A stretch of 64,000 nucleotides of DNA from Ectopseudomonas toyotomiensis (GCF_900115695.1 NZ_FOXK01000008.1:240843-304842); one strand, 5' to 3'; positions 1-11,301 are shown, numbered from the stretch's first letter. Notes: generated by a model not told the origin, from the sequence alone. Made by a program: numbers and translations.

Positions 1-107
1 ATGGCATCAGCCTGAGCGACGTGGAAGCCATCGCCGGCAAGAAGGCCATCAAGCGTACGCCCAAGGGACAATTCATCCAGCTGAACGGCCAGTGGCTGCA
101 GAAATAG
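1..107 (+). CDS. 3' end of an unidentified protein gene
   Basis: An open frame enters from the left edge and stops at TAG 105-107, giving a 34-residue C-terminal tail that is basic and ends in WLQK. The start lies outside the window. The tail is too short to assign a family. It converges with grxD and is followed by a hairpin terminator, as expected for a real gene end. Confidence 0.6.
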   Translation, partial: GISLSDVEAIAGKKAIKRTPKGQFIQLNGQWLQK

Positions 108-126
108 AAAGCCTGCAGCAGAAACG

Positions 127-155
127 AAAGAACCCGCCTAGGCGGGTTCTTTTTT
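127..155. terminator. Rho-independent terminator between convergent genes
   Basis: AGAACCCGCC (129-138) and GGCGGGTTCT (141-150) form a perfect 10-bp stem with a two-base loop, followed by a T run on the + strand (151-155). An A-rich left flank gives partial T-richness on the other strand. It can end the leftmost gene and possibly grxD too. Confidence 0.85.
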
Positions 156-168
156 GCACGAACAGTGA

Positions 169-495
169 TCAGGCGCCGGCTTTGCTCACGGCATCCTTGA
201 TCAGGGTCTGCAGCTCACCTTTCTCGTACATCTCGGTGAGAATGTCGCTACCGCCGACCAGCTCACCACCTACCCACAGCTGCGGGAAGGTCGGCCAGTT
301 GGCGTACTTCGGCAGGTTGGCGCGGATTTCCGGGTTCTGCAGGATGTCGACATAGGCGAACTTTTCGCCGCAGCCCATCACCACCTGGGCAGCACGGGCG
401 GAGAAGCCACACTGCGGCGCGTTGGGCGAGCCTTTCATGTACAGCAGAACGGTGTTGTTGGCGATCTGCTCTTTGATGGTTTCGATGATATCCAT
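169..495 (-). CDS. grxD: Monothiol glutaredoxin, Grx4 family (GrxD)
   Basis: A 108-residue CGFS-type monothiol glutaredoxin. These cytosolic proteins carry glutathione-ligated [2Fe-2S] clusters and pass them to apo-proteins, often with a BolA partner. The single active-site Cys-29 lies in CGFS, the cis-proline loop is TFPQ (69-72), and GGSD (81-84) is the glutathione-binding motif. The frame extends upstream, but ATG 493-495 begins the MDIIE sequence expected for the family and gives the usual length. The convergent neighbour on the left ends 62 bp away. Family assignment is firm. Confidence 0.95.
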   Translation of the reverse strand: MDIIETIKEQIANNTVLLYMKGSPNAPQCGFSARAAQVVMGCGEKFAYVDILQNPEIRANLPKYANWPTFPQLWVGGELVGGSDILTEMYEKGELQTLIKDAVSKAGA

Positions 496-554
496 GGGGC
501 ACCTCAGCATAGACTTCGCGACCCGACGGTCGCCACGGTGGCGCGATTGTAGCG

Positions 555-577
555 AAAAGCCGAGCATAATGCTCGGC
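555..577 (-). terminator. Hairpin terminator, leftward transcription
   Basis: A perfect inverted repeat, GCCGAGCAT (559-567) and ATGCTCGGC (569-577) around a single A, is followed on the minus strand by four T (558-555). It lies downstream of the molybdopterin oxidoreductase gene and repeat copy A, and upstream of grxD, which is also leftward. Confidence 0.7.
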
Positions 578-593
578 CTTGCCGTCCTCCCTA

Positions 594-800
594 GCCTGTT
601 TACGACCTCGCGAGCTAGAGACATGCAAGGCGCTACTTTAGTAACAGCCTCCGGCTGGTCCAAACAGGCGAGGAGCGGTCGGAGTCGCGTTCGACTTTAC
701 GAGTTGTAAATGAGCAGTACTCACTTCGTTCGCCCTTCGGGCCGCGCTGAAGCGCGTTAGCCGCAAGCGGTTTTCCGAGCCTGTTTTTAACGCAGCAGGG
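594..800 (+). repeat. Dispersed repeat element, copy A
   Basis: The core at 676-716 matches the reverse complement of 6300-6340 at 38 of 41 positions. It contains the dyad TTTAC-N5-GTAAA (696-710). Shared flanking pieces (GTTTAC near the left end, GTTTTTAACGCAGCA near the right end) suggest the whole segment is homologous to copy B. It has no coding capacity. Its outer limits are approximate. Confidence 0.7.
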
Positions 801-818
801 CCGACGCGCAGCAGGTCG

Positions 819-2927
819 TTACGCAGCCACCACCTCCACCGGCACACCATTGAGCACCGCATTGCCAGACAGCGCGTCGAGCTGGCGCTCGTCGGTCAGG
901 TCATTGGCGCTGGCACCCGGCTGCGCACGGGCGATGTCCATCTGCACGCCGGGTCGAGCATGACCCCAACCGTGAGGCAGGCTGACCACGCCAGCCATCA
1001 CCTCATCGCTGGCGGCCACCTCCACCTCGATGCTGCCGACCCGCGAGCGCACCCGTACGCGCTGGCCATCGGCCAAACCACGACTGGCCAGGTCCGCCGG
1101 GTTCATCAACAACTGATGACGCGGCTTACCCTTTACCAGACGGTGATAGTTGTGCATCCAGGAGTTGTTGCTGCGCACGTGACGACGGCCGATCAGCAGC
1201 AGTTCATGGGCAGCCGGTTGTTGCTGCTCGGCGAAACGTGCCAGATCGGCCAACAGCAGCTCAGGCGCGGCCTGCACCGCCTTGCTCGGCGTTTTCAGGC
1301 GCGCAGCAAGATTCGGTTGCAGCGGCCCCAGGTCGAGCCCATGCGGTTGCTCGCGCAAAGCCGCCAGGCTGAGTTTACGCTCGCTACTATCACCATAGGG
1401 GCCGAAACGCAGGCCCATGTCGATCATCTGCTCCGGCGCCATGGTCGGTTTCAGCTCAAGGCCATTGCGCGTCGCGAAGGCCTTGGCCAGACCGACGAAG
1501 ATTTCCCAGTCGTGCAAGGCGCCGTCCGGCTTGGCCAGCACTGCCTCGTTGAAGCGGGTGACATTGCGCACGGCGAACACATTGAAAGTAGTGTCGTAGT
1601 GATCGTGCTCCAGTGGCGCGGTCGGCGGCAGGATCAGGTCGGCGTAACGAGTGGTCTCGTTGATGTAGAAATCCACCGAGAGCATGAAGTCCAGGCCGTC
1701 CAGCGCCTGCTCCAGCTGGCGTCCATTGGGTGTCGACAGCACCGGGTTGCCGGCCACGGTCACTAGCGCACGAATCTGCCCTTCGCCGGGCGTGAGCATC
1801 TCTTCGGCCAGCGCCGAGACCGGCAGCTCGCCGCCATATTCCGGCAGGCCGGACACACGGCTCTGCCAGCGATTGAAATGGCCACCCGAGGTGCTAGCCA
1901 CCAGATCCACCGCGGGCGTGGTGCAGAGCGCGCCGCCGCTGCGATCCAGATTGCCGGTGACCAGGTTGATCAGCTGCACCAACCACTGGCAGAGAGTGCC
2001 GAAAGCCTGGGTGGATACGCCCATACGGCCGTAGCACACAGCCTTGTCTGCGGCGGCAAAATCCCGCGCCAGTTGCCGAATGGTTTCGGCCGGGACCCCA
2101 CAACGCGCGCTCATGGCCTCGGCATGGAACCCGCCAATCGCTTCGCGTACCTGCTCCAATCCTTCCACCGGCAGATGGCTATTACGCGTCAGACCTTCCT
2201 CGAACAAGGTGTTGAGCAGCGCCAGCAGCAGCGCAGCATCGCTGCCGGGGCGCACGAACAGGTGCTGGTCAGCGATGGCCGCGGTTTCGCTGCGCCGCGG
2301 GTCGACCACCACCAGCTTGCCGCCACGCGCCTGGATGGCCTTCAGGCGCTTCTCCACATCCGGCACGGTCATGATGCTGCCGTTGGAAGCCAGCGGGTTG
2401 CCGCCGAGGATCAACATGAAGTCGGTGTGATCGATATCGGGAATCGGAATCAGCAGGCCGTGGCCATACATCAGGTAGCTGGTCAGGTGGTGCGGCAACT
2501 GGTCGACCGACGTGGCGGAGAAGCGGTTGCGGGTTTTCAGTTGACCGAGGAAATAGTTGCTGTGGGTCATCAGCCCGTAGTTATGCACGCTGGGATTGCC
2601 CTGATAAACCGCCACGGCGTTCTGCCCATGCGCCGCCTGGATTGTGCTCAGGCGCGCGGCCACCAGGTCGAAGGCCTCGTCCCAGCCTATGGCCTGCCAC
2701 TGCTCGCCAACGCGGCGCATGGGCTGACGAATTCGATCCGGGTCGTTCTGGATGTCCTGCAGTGCCACGGCCTTGGGGCAGATATGGCCACGGCTGAAAC
2801 TGTCCTGGGCGTCGCCCTTGATCGAGCGAATCTGCGTTGAGCCGTCTGCCTGGGTTTCGGTTTCGATGGCGAGTCCGCAGATGGCTTCGCACAGATGGCA
2901 CGCACGGTAATGAAGGGACTTGGTCAT
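819..2927 (-). CDS. Molybdopterin-dependent oxidoreductase with N-terminal [4Fe-4S] domain
   Basis: A 702-residue member of the formate dehydrogenase/nitrate reductase/DMSO reductase superfamily. Cys-10, 13, 17 and 50 give the C-x2-C-x3-C...C ligand set of the N-terminal [4Fe-4S] cluster. The central region is the molybdopterin-binding domain, and the last ~120 residues form the dinucleotide-binding beta-barrel (VRSNNSWMHNY, about residue 590). No twin-arginine signal is visible, so a cytoplasmic enzyme is likely. Neither the substrate nor an electron-transfer subunit can be read from the context. The gene is alone, with repeat copy A just beyond its stop. ATG 2925-2927 is the only start that keeps the first Cys motif. 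Confidence 0.9.
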   Translation of the reverse strand: MTKSLHYRACHLCEAICGLAIETETQADGSTQIRSIKGDAQDSFSRGHICPKAVALQDIQNDPDRIRQPMRRVGEQWQAIGWDEAFDLVAARLSTIQAAHGQNAVAVYQGNPSVHNYGLMTHSNYFLGQLKTRNRFSATSVDQLPHHLTSYLMYGHGLLIPIPDIDHTDFMLILGGNPLASNGSIMTVPDVEKRLKAIQARGGKLVVVDPRRSETAAIADQHLFVRPGSDAALLLALLNTLFEEGLTRNSHLPVEGLEQVREAIGGFHAEAMSARCGVPAETIRQLARDFAAADKAVCYGRMGVSTQAFGTLCQWLVQLINLVTGNLDRSGGALCTTPAVDLVASTSGGHFNRWQSRVSGLPEYGGELPVSALAEEMLTPGEGQIRALVTVAGNPVLSTPNGRQLEQALDGLDFMLSVDFYINETTRYADLILPPTAPLEHDHYDTTFNVFAVRNVTRFNEAVLAKPDGALHDWEIFVGLAKAFATRNGLELKPTMAPEQMIDMGLRFGPYGDSSERKLSLAALREQPHGLDLGPLQPNLAARLKTPSKAVQAAPELLLADLARFAEQQQPAAHELLLIGRRHVRSNNSWMHNYHRLVKGKPRHQLLMNPADLASRGLADGQRVRVRSRVGSIEVEVAASDEVMAGVVSLPHGWGHARPGVQMDIARAQPGASANDLTDERQLDALSGNAVLNGVPVEVVAA

Positions 2928-3307
2928 GGCCTGGCCTCTTGTTCTGATCCGAGACGACCGGTCAGGTCGCAGGTCATGAACTATGGGCCGAGCGCGGAGA
3001 CGACGCCAGCAGCGTTCGTCTCATGAATCGGCAGGCATCAAGCCTGCCGATTCAGGCGCGGAACGTACAACGGTCCAGGCGCTGCCGTCTTCGATATCGC
3101 TGGCGCCAAAGCTTTGGCAAAAGGCTTGTAAAACATGATTCTGCAAGCCCACGGGCGGCAATTTGCGCCGTCTCGTCATTTCCTTATAAGATCGCGCCTT
3201 CCCCTGTTTCGTCGCACCCTGCGGCCTCCTGCCGCAAGCTCTGCTGTTTTTGTCGGTTTTATCCCCGGCTGCGGGCTTGCGAACTGTAGTGATAAAGGTA
3301 GTTAACG
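2928..3307. other. Divergent intergenic region upstream of argF
   Basis: About 380 bp separate the molybdopterin oxidoreductase gene from argF. A promoter-like pair is seen at 3162-3190 and a ribosome-binding AAGG at about 3295-3298. No other gene is supported. ArgR control would be expected for argF, but I could not place a convincing ArgR site by eye. Confidence 0.5.
3162..3190 (+). promoter_or_regulatory. Candidate sigma-70 promoter for argF
   Basis: TTTGCG (3162-3167) and TATAAG (3185-3190) are separated by exactly 17 bp and lie about 118 bp upstream of the argF start. The -10 element is good; the -35 element is poor, which would suit a regulated promoter. Confidence 0.45.
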
Positions 3308-4224
<917 letters not shown>

Positions 4225-4228
<4 letters not shown>

Positions 4229-5331
4229 GCCAGCCTCTGCTGCAGCTACGCGGGCTGAACTGCGGCTACCACGCCCACAAGGTGGTGCAGGATCTCGACC
4301 TGCACCTCAACCCTGGCGACATCGGCTGCCTGCTCGGCCCATCGGGCTGCGGCAAGACCACCACATTGCGCGCCATCGCCGGTTTCGAGCCAGTCCTGGA
4401 AGGCGAGATCGAACTGGCAGGTGAAGTGATTTCCCGCGCCGGTTTTACCCTGGCGCCGGAGAAACGCCATATCGGCATGGTGTTCCAGGACTACGCCCTG
4501 TTCCCCCACCTGAGTGTGGCCGAGAACGTCGCCTTCGGTATCCGCAAGCAGCCCAACGCCGAGCGCGCCACTCAAGAGCTGCTGGAGCTGGTCAAGCTCG
4601 GTAACCTGGCCAAACGTTACCCGCACGAGCTGTCCGGTGGTCAGCAGCAACGGGTCGCCCTGGCCCGCGCTCTGGCCCCGGAACCGAAATTGCTGCTACT
4701 CGACGAACCCTTCTCCAACCTCGATGGCGAACTGCGCAGGCGCCTGAGCCATGAGGTTCGGGAAATTCTCAAAGCGCGTGGCACCAGCGCCATTCTGGTC
4801 ACTCATGATCAGGAAGAAGCCTTCGCTGTCAGCGATCACGTCGGCGTATTCAAGGATGGTCGCCTGGAACAATGGGATACGCCGTTCAATCTCTATCACG
4901 AGCCGCTGACACCTTTCGTCGCCAGCTTCATCGGTCAGGGTTACTTCATTCGCGGCCAGTTGCTCGGCCCGGAAACAGTGCAGACCGAGCTCGGCATGAT
5001 CCGCGGCAACCGTGCCTATACCTGGGCTCAGGGCAGCGCGGTGGACGTCTTGCTGCGCCCGGACGACATCGTCCCGGATGAAAGCAGCGAACTGAAGGCG
5101 CGCATCGTCGGCAAGACCTTCCTCGGCGCTGCGACGCTCTACCGCCTGCAACTGCCGACTGGCAGTCAGTTGGAATCGATCTTCCCCAGCCATGCCGATC
5201 ACCAGCCAGGCGACGAGGTGGGCATTCGCGTCGCCGCCGATCACCTGGTGGCCTTCCCGGCTCTCGGCAGCGTCGCCGCGCAATTGCAACTCAGCGACTC
5301 CGGTGGCGTGCGCCGAGTCAGCAGCAACTGA
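4225..5331 (+). CDS. ABC transporter ATP-binding protein, FbpC/PotA-like
   Basis: A 368-residue ATPase of the CUT1/FbpC/PotA type. Walker A GPSGCGKTT is at 38-46, the Q-loop glutamine at about 88, signature LSGGQQQR at 136-143 and Walker B LLLLDEP at 157-162, followed by a C-terminal TOBE-like region (about 260-360). Such subunits energise import of ferric iron, polyamines, thiamine or other small solutes. No permease or solute-binding gene is adjacent, so the substrate is unknown. The ATG overlaps the argF stop. The stop codon is followed immediately by the stop of the convergent PhzF gene, with no spacer. Confidence 0.88.
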
Positions 5332-6138
5332 TCAAAGCATCAGCTGGCCACTGGCGATATGTCGCGCGTGGCCGGCAATCTTGACCCGCTCGCCCTCCAG
5401 ACGACAGAGCAGCTCACCACCGCGCGCCGAGCACTGGAAAGCGCTTAGCTCGCTGCGCTCCAGGCGTTCGGCCCAGTAGGGCACCAGCATGCAGTGCGTC
5501 GAGCCGGTCACCGGGTCTTCATCGATACCAATGCTCGGCGCGAAGTAGCGCGAGACGAAATCGTGCCGCTCGCCTGCCCCGGTGATCAGCACACCCAGGC
5601 CCGGCAGTACGGCCAGCGCCGGCAGATCGGCGGTGAAGCTGCGCACCTGCGCCTCGGACGCCAGCACCACCATCAGTTCCTGCACGCTGCCATCGGCATT
5701 CAGCAGAGCCAGAACCTGCTGCGCGGGCTGACCCAGCGCGCGTTCGACGTCGGCCTGTAGCGACGCCGCCACCGGCACCACCGGGCGCACTGGGAAGTCC
5801 AGCTGCAGACGCTCACCCTGACGGGCGACCTGCAGCGCTCCGGACAAGCAGGTGAAATCCAGCACCTTGGCCGGTTCCTGATAGATGTCGAACAACACCT
5901 TGGCCGCCGCCAGGGTGGCATGCCCGCAGAGCGGCACCTCGCTGACCGGGGTGAACCAGCGGATATGCCAGGCACTGCCCTCCTTCACCACAAATGCCGT
6001 CTCCGCCAGGTTGTGCTCGGCGGCGATGCGCTGCATCAACGCATCATCGAGCCAGGCGTCCAGGCGATAGACCATGGCGGGATTGCCCGCGAACGGCTGG
6101 TCGGTAAAGGCGTCGACTTGATGGAATTCGAGAGGCAT
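5332..6138 (-). CDS. PhzF family isomerase/epimerase
   Basis: A 268-residue PhzF-like protein with the two-lobed diaminopimelate-epimerase-like fold. The N-terminal DAFTDQPFAGNPA signature is at 9-21, the likely catalytic Glu-46 in LAETAFV, and the second-lobe DPVTGSTH loop sits near residue 205. True phenazine biosynthesis is unlikely because no other phz genes are present. Most family members are uncharacterised isomerases. The gene is monocistronic and convergent with the ABC ATPase gene, and their stop codons abut. Confidence 0.88.
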   Translation of the reverse strand: MPLEFHQVDAFTDQPFAGNPAMVYRLDAWLDDALMQRIAAEHNLAETAFVVKEGSAWHIRWFTPVSEVPLCGHATLAAAKVLFDIYQEPAKVLDFTCLSGALQVARQGERLQLDFPVRPVVPVAASLQADVERALGQPAQQVLALLNADGSVQELMVVLASEAQVRSFTADLPALAVLPGLGVLITGAGERHDFVSRYFAPSIGIDEDPVTGSTHCMLVPYWAERLERSELSAFQCSARGGELLCRLEGERVKIAGHARHIASGQLML

Positions 6139-6456
6139 GTTGCATTCCTGGCCAGATGAGAGCCGCCAGCATGCCTGCGCAGGGTAAGCCGCAACAGATA
6201 CAGTTCCTGTTTTCCAGATGCTCTGAGAGGGTGTCTACAAAATGGCTGCACTTGGCAATACTGCGTTGAAAACGATCTCGCGTGCGAGCCCAGTCGAAAT
6301 GCTCATTTACAGCACGTAAAGTCGACCGCGACTCCGACCGTTTCTCGATCGTTTTTGCGGGGCCGCCATCGGTATTGTCTTGCCTTCGTTCGCCTATCTT
6401 GTAAACACCCTCTTACAGCATCGCGGTTAAAGCCGCTCCTGCGATCCTGGGGTGCT
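6139..6456. other. Intergenic region occupied by repeat copy B
   Basis: The 318 bp between the glpK stop and the phzF start consist mostly of repeat copy B (6226-6413). No gene is supported. The phzF promoter must lie between the repeat and 6138 or inside the repeat. Confidence 0.7.
6226..6413 (-). repeat. Dispersed repeat element, copy B, with terminal inverted repeats
   Basis: A 188-bp segment bounded by inverted ends AGAGGGTGTCTACAA (6226-6240) and TTGTAAACACCCTCT (6399-6413), which match at 14 of 15 positions. Its core (6300-6340) is the reverse complement of the copy A core. TTTAC-N5-GTAAA lies at 6306-6320. It has no open frame of note. The architecture resembles a miniature inverted-repeat element, but no clear target-site duplication is seen. 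Confidence 0.75.
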
Positions 6457-7944
<1,488 letters not shown>

Positions 7945-8026
7945 GCAAGGTTCCTTGTTGTTATCGGTAGCATTCAGTGCAGTTGACTGCAGACTGGCTT
8001 ATTTTGCTGGCAGCATAATGCTCGGT

Positions 8027-8497
8027 TTAGGCTTTGCCGATAGCGGCGAATTGCCCCTGGGTATGTTGCGCCAGGGTCTCGGCCGAGAGTTCCAGTTCCA
8101 GCCCGCGCCGGCCGCCACTGACGTGAATGGTGGGGTGCTGGCGTGCGGTCTCGTCGATGAAGGTGCGCAAGCGTTTCTTCTGCCCCAGCGGGCTGATGCC
8201 GCCGACCAGATAACCAGTGGCGCGCTGCGCGGCAGTCGGGTCGGCCATGTCGGCCTTCTTCGCGCCAGCCGCTGCGGCCAGCGCCTTGAGATCGAGACTG
8301 CCGACGACCGGCACCACGGCCACCAGAAGCTCGCCTTTCTCAGTCACCGCGAGCAGAGTCTTGAACACGCAATCGGGCGCCAGGCCGAGCTTTTCCGCCG
8401 CTTCCAGCCCATAGGACGGCGCCTTGGGGTCATGCTGGTAGCTATGCACACGGTGTTCGGCCTTGGCCTTTTTCAACAGATCGATGGCTGGAGTCAT
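8027..8497 (-). CDS. ybaK: YbaK/EbsC-type Cys-tRNA(Pro) deacylase
   Basis: A 156-residue single-domain trans-editing protein that hydrolyses Cys mischarged on tRNA(Pro). The conserved substrate-contacting lysine is Lys-46 in CVFKTLLAV, and the GGISPLGQKK segment (about 99-108) is typical of YbaK. Its start overlaps a GlpR-like operator (8496-8513), so it may be transcribed with glpK under glycerol-3-phosphate control. Such proteins are often annotated as hypothetical neighbours of glp genes in Pseudomonas. Confidence 0.9.
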   Translation of the reverse strand: MTPAIDLLKKAKAEHRVHSYQHDPKAPSYGLEAAEKLGLAPDCVFKTLLAVTEKGELLVAVVPVVGSLDLKALAAAAGAKKADMADPTAAQRATGYLVGGISPLGQKKRLRTFIDETARQHPTIHVSGGRRGLELELSAETLAQHTQGQFAAIGKA

Positions 8498-8513
8498 GTT
8501 CGAATGTGAAAAC
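8496..8513. promoter_or_regulatory. GlpR-like operator in the ybaK/glpR divergent region
   Basis: ATGTTCGAATGTGAAAAC closely resembles the site upstream of glpD (9450-9470) and the TTCG...CGAA-type GlpR operator known from E. coli. It overlaps the ybaK start codon and could repress the ybaK-glpK unit and glpR itself. Confidence 0.55.
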
Positions 8514-8565
8514 GCTGTGAAAGATGCCCTACATTAACAGGCCGAAATCCTCCGCATCTACAGCC

Positions 8566-8571
8566 TATAAT
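8566..8571 (+). promoter_or_regulatory. Candidate -10 element of the glpR promoter
   Basis: A perfect TATAAT lies 25 bp before the glpR start. No good -35 hexamer is found at 16-18 bp, so this is tentative. Confidence 0.35.
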
Positions 8572-8595
8572 GGGTGACCATCACAGGAAGCGCTC

Positions 8596-9354
8596 ATGAA
8601 TCTCGCTCCCCGCCAGCACGACATCCTCAACCTCGCCCGCGACCGTGGCTACGTCAGCATCGATGAACTGGCTCAAGCCTTCGCCGTTACCCCACAGACC
8701 ATTCGCCGCGACATCAACCAGTTGGCCGAGCACGGTCTGTTGCGTCGTACCCATGGCGGCGCTGCGTGCGACTCATCGAGCATTCAGAACACCGCCTATG
8801 GCATGCGCGCCGGGCAGATGCGCGAAGAAAAACAGCGTATCGCCGAAGCCGTGGCGGCGCAGATACCTGATCACGCCTCACTGTTCATCAATATCGGCAC
8901 CACCACCGAGGCCATCGCCCGCGAGCTGCAGAACCACAAGGGCCTGAAGATCATCACCAACAATCTGCACGTCGCTGCGCAACTCAGCGCCAAGGCCGAC
9001 TTCGAGGTCCTGGTGGCCGGCGGTACGGTGCGCAGCGACGGTGGTATCGTCGGCCAGGCGGCGGTGGATTTCATCCAGCAGTTCAAGGTCGACTACGCCA
9101 TCGTTGGCATCAGCGGCATCGACGACGACGGCAGTCTGCTCGACTTCGACTATCAGGAGGTACGCGTTTCCCAGGCGATCATCGACAACGCGCGGCAGGT
9201 TTTCCTCGCCGCCGACTCCAGCAAGTTCGGCCGCAACGCCGTCGTGCGCCTGGGCTCAATCGCGCTGGTCGACCGCGTCTTTACCGATAGCGCGCCTTCA
9301 GCCGCCATCACCCGCCTGCTGCACAACCACAAGGTCCAGCTCGACCTGGTCTGA
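8596..9354 (+). CDS. glpR: Glycerol-3-phosphate regulon repressor, DeoR family
   Basis: A 252-residue DeoR-type repressor. The N-terminal winged helix (about 1-57) contains the recognition segment VTPQTIRRDINQLAEHG, and the remainder is the sugar-phosphate-binding DeoR C-terminal domain with INIGTTTEAIA and a VAGGTVRSDGG loop. In Pseudomonas GlpR represses glycerol genes and is relieved by glycerol 3-phosphate. The start has AGGAA upstream. It is divergent from ybaK-glpK and 148 bp upstream of glpD. GlpR-like sites lie on both sides of it. Confidence 0.94.
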   Translation: MNLAPRQHDILNLARDRGYVSIDELAQAFAVTPQTIRRDINQLAEHGLLRRTHGGAACDSSSIQNTAYGMRAGQMREEKQRIAEAVAAQIPDHASLFINIGTTTEAIARELQNHKGLKIITNNLHVAAQLSAKADFEVLVAGGTVRSDGGIVGQAAVDFIQQFKVDYAIVGISGIDDDGSLLDFDYQEVRVSQAIIDNARQVFLAADSSKFGRNAVVRLGSIALVDRVFTDSAPSAAITRLLHNHKVQLDLV

Positions 9355-9449
9355 TCCCGCTCGGCCTGAGCTACGTCCAACATGCCTCGACGACCGCTCG
9401 GCGCGCAATCGCGCGCCGGGGTAGCGAAGCTGCGCATCTTCGTCTAGCA

Positions 9450-9470
9450 TATTTTCGAAAGTGAACATAA
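9450..9470. promoter_or_regulatory. GlpR-like operator upstream of glpD
   Basis: TATTTTCGAAAGTGAACATAA fits the GlpR operator pattern (TTCG, short A/T-rich centre, GAACAT). It covers a potential GTG start at 9461, which supports choosing the downstream ATG at 9503 for glpD. Confidence 0.6.
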
Positions 9471-9502
9471 CCACATTCGAATCCAATAGCCGAGCGTGCC
9501 AC

Positions 9503-11032
9503 ATGCCCCACGACCAGTTCGCCAGCCCCGTTGCGGAAGTCTATGACCTCGCCGTCGTTGGCGGTGGTATCAATGGTGTGGGCATCGCCGCCGATGCAGC
9601 CGGTCGTGGCTTGTCCGTGTTCCTTTGCGAAAAGGACGACTTGGCCAGCCATACTTCATCTGCCAGCAGCAAGCTGATCCATGGCGGCTTGCGCTACCTG
9701 GAGCACCACGAATTCCGCCTGGTACGTGAGGCACTGGCCGAGCGAGAAGTGTTGCTGGCCAAGGCGCCGCATATCGTCAAACCGATGCGCTTCGTCCTGC
9801 CACACCGCCCGCACCTGCGTCCGGCCTGGATGATCCGCGCCGGCCTGTTTCTCTACGACCACCTGGGCAAGCGCGAGCGCCTGCCGGCCTCGCGCGGCGT
9901 GCGCTTCGGCGCCGGTAGCCCATTGAAAGCGGAGATCAGCCGCGGTTTCGAATATTCCGACTGCTGGGTGGACGATGCTCGCCTGGTGGTGCTCAACGCC
10001 ATGGCCGCGCGGGAAAAAGGCGCGCACATCCACCCGCGCACCCGCTGCGTCAGTGCACGGCGCAGCAAGGGTCTCTGGCATATCCATCTCGAGCGCAGCG
10101 ACGGCAGCCTGCTGTCCATTCGCGCCCGCGCCCTGGTCAACGCCGCCGGCCCCTGGGTCGCGCGCTTCATCCGTGAAGACCTCAAGCAGCAATCGCCTTA
10201 TGGCATTCGCCTGATCCAGGGCAGCCATATCGTCGTGCCGCGCCTGTATGACGGTGAGCAGGCCTACATCCTGCAGAACGAAGACCGTCGCATCGTCTTC
10301 GCCATCCCCTATCTGGAGCGCTTCACCCTGATCGGCACCACTGATCGCGAATATCAGGGCGACCCCGCCCAAGTGACGATCACCGCCGAGGAAACCGACT
10401 ATCTGCTCAAGGTGGTCAACGATCACTTCAAGCAACAGCTCAGTCGCGACGATGTGCTGCACAGCTTCGCGGGCGTGCGCCCATTGTGCGACGACGAATC
10501 CGATGAGCCGTCGGCCATTACCCGCGACTACACCCTGTCGCTCTCCGGCGCGCCGGGCGAGGCGCCGCTGCTTTCAGTGTTCGGCGGCAAGCTGACCACC
10601 TATCGCAAGCTGGCCGAATCCGCCATGCATGAACTGGCCGCGCATTTCACCAACCTGGGCCCGAGCTGGACAGCCACCGCCCCGCTCCCCGGTGGCGAAG
10701 ATCTGCAAGGCCAGAGCGCCCTGGTCGAAGCGCTCTGCGAACGCTATGGCTGGCTACCCACCAGCCTGGCCAGACGCTGGGCTACCAGCTATGGCAGCCG
10801 TACCTGGCGCCTGCTCGATGGCGTACATAACCTTACCGACCTCGGCGAACATCTCGGTGCCGGACTCTACACCCGCGAAGTGGAATACCTGCGCCGTGAA
10901 GAATGGGCGCGCAGCAGTGCCGACATTCTCTGGCGGCGCAGCAAACTGGGCCTTTTCATGACCCCGGTGCAGCAGGACCGCCTGCAGGACTACCTGAACA
11001 GCCGCGACCCGCATTCGGCTTACGCTGCCTGA
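9503..11032 (+). CDS. glpD: Aerobic glycerol-3-phosphate dehydrogenase
   Basis: A 509-residue FAD flavoprotein that oxidises glycerol 3-phosphate to dihydroxyacetone phosphate and passes electrons to the quinone pool at the inner membrane. The FAD dinucleotide motif DLAVVGGGINGVG lies at about 15-27, followed by the family segment SSKLIHGGLRYLEH (about 57-70). The frame is open back to a GTG at 9461, but that lies inside the GlpR-like operator. ATG 9503 gives the length I expect for Pseudomonas GlpD. No strong ribosome-binding site is visible before either start. A terminator follows the stop. Confidence 0.94.
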   Translation: MPHDQFASPVAEVYDLAVVGGGINGVGIAADAAGRGLSVFLCEKDDLASHTSSASSKLIHGGLRYLEHHEFRLVREALAEREVLLAKAPHIVKPMRFVLPHRPHLRPAWMIRAGLFLYDHLGKRERLPASRGVRFGAGSPLKAEISRGFEYSDCWVDDARLVVLNAMAAREKGAHIHPRTRCVSARRSKGLWHIHLERSDGSLLSIRARALVNAAGPWVARFIREDLKQQSPYGIRLIQGSHIVVPRLYDGEQAYILQNEDRRIVFAIPYLERFTLIGTTDREYQGDPAQVTITAEETDYLLKVVNDHFKQQLSRDDVLHSFAGVRPLCDDESDEPSAITRDYTLSLSGAPGEAPLLSVFGGKLTTYRKLAESAMHELAAHFTNLGPSWTATAPLPGGEDLQGQSALVEALCERYGWLPTSLARRWATSYGSRTWRLLDGVHNLTDLGEHLGAGLYTREVEYLRREEWARSSADILWRRSKLGLFMTPVQQDRLQDYLNSRDPHSAYAA

Positions 11033-11048
11033 ATTCTGCGTGCCCCAT

Positions 11049-11071
11049 GCCCCGCTCTGCGGGGCTTTTTT
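11049..11071 (+). terminator. Terminator of glpD
   Basis: GCCCCGC (11049-11055) and GCGGGGC (11059-11065) form a 7-bp GC stem with a 3-base loop, followed by six T. It lies 16 bp past the glpD stop. Confidence 0.9.
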
Positions 11072-11301
11072 ATGGGCGCGGAAAAATAAAATATCGGGGT
11101 TACTTCCCCGTTTTAGTCAGCGTGGAACTTTCAGCAACTTTTTTATTGCGTTGATTCAATAACTTGGCGTCATGATGCGGAATAAAAACATTCTTATTCA
11201 GTTTTATTTTTACTTATGTTTCAAACACTTAAGTTTGACATAAGGGAAAACCAGGCCGAAAATTCGAAGTCATCACGGTCATTGAAGTAGCAGGAGCGGT
11301 C

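Larger units (their letters stand above)
496..818. other. Intergenic region holding a terminator and repeat copy A
   Basis: No credible gene is seen here. The stretch holds the grxD upstream region, a hairpin at 555-577 and copy A of a dispersed repeat (594-800), which lies just past the stop codon of the leftward molybdopterin oxidoreductase gene. Confidence 0.7.

Noticed and set aside
3113..3140. TGGCAAAAGGCTTGT upstream of argF as a sigma-54 promoter
   Set aside because: The -12 GC is replaced by GT and argF is not expected to be sigma-54 dependent.
3200..3230. TCGTCGC sequences upstream of argF as ArgR sites
   Set aside because: They only partly match the TGTCGC-N8-AA pattern and no convincing pair with proper spacing was found.
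5494..5760. Small + strand frames inside phzF and other genes
   Set aside because: They lack ribosome-binding sites and lie fully within supported genes.
11180..11225. AT-rich stretch upstream of bfrB as a Fur box
   Set aside because: The match to the 19-bp Fur consensus is too poor and lacks symmetry.
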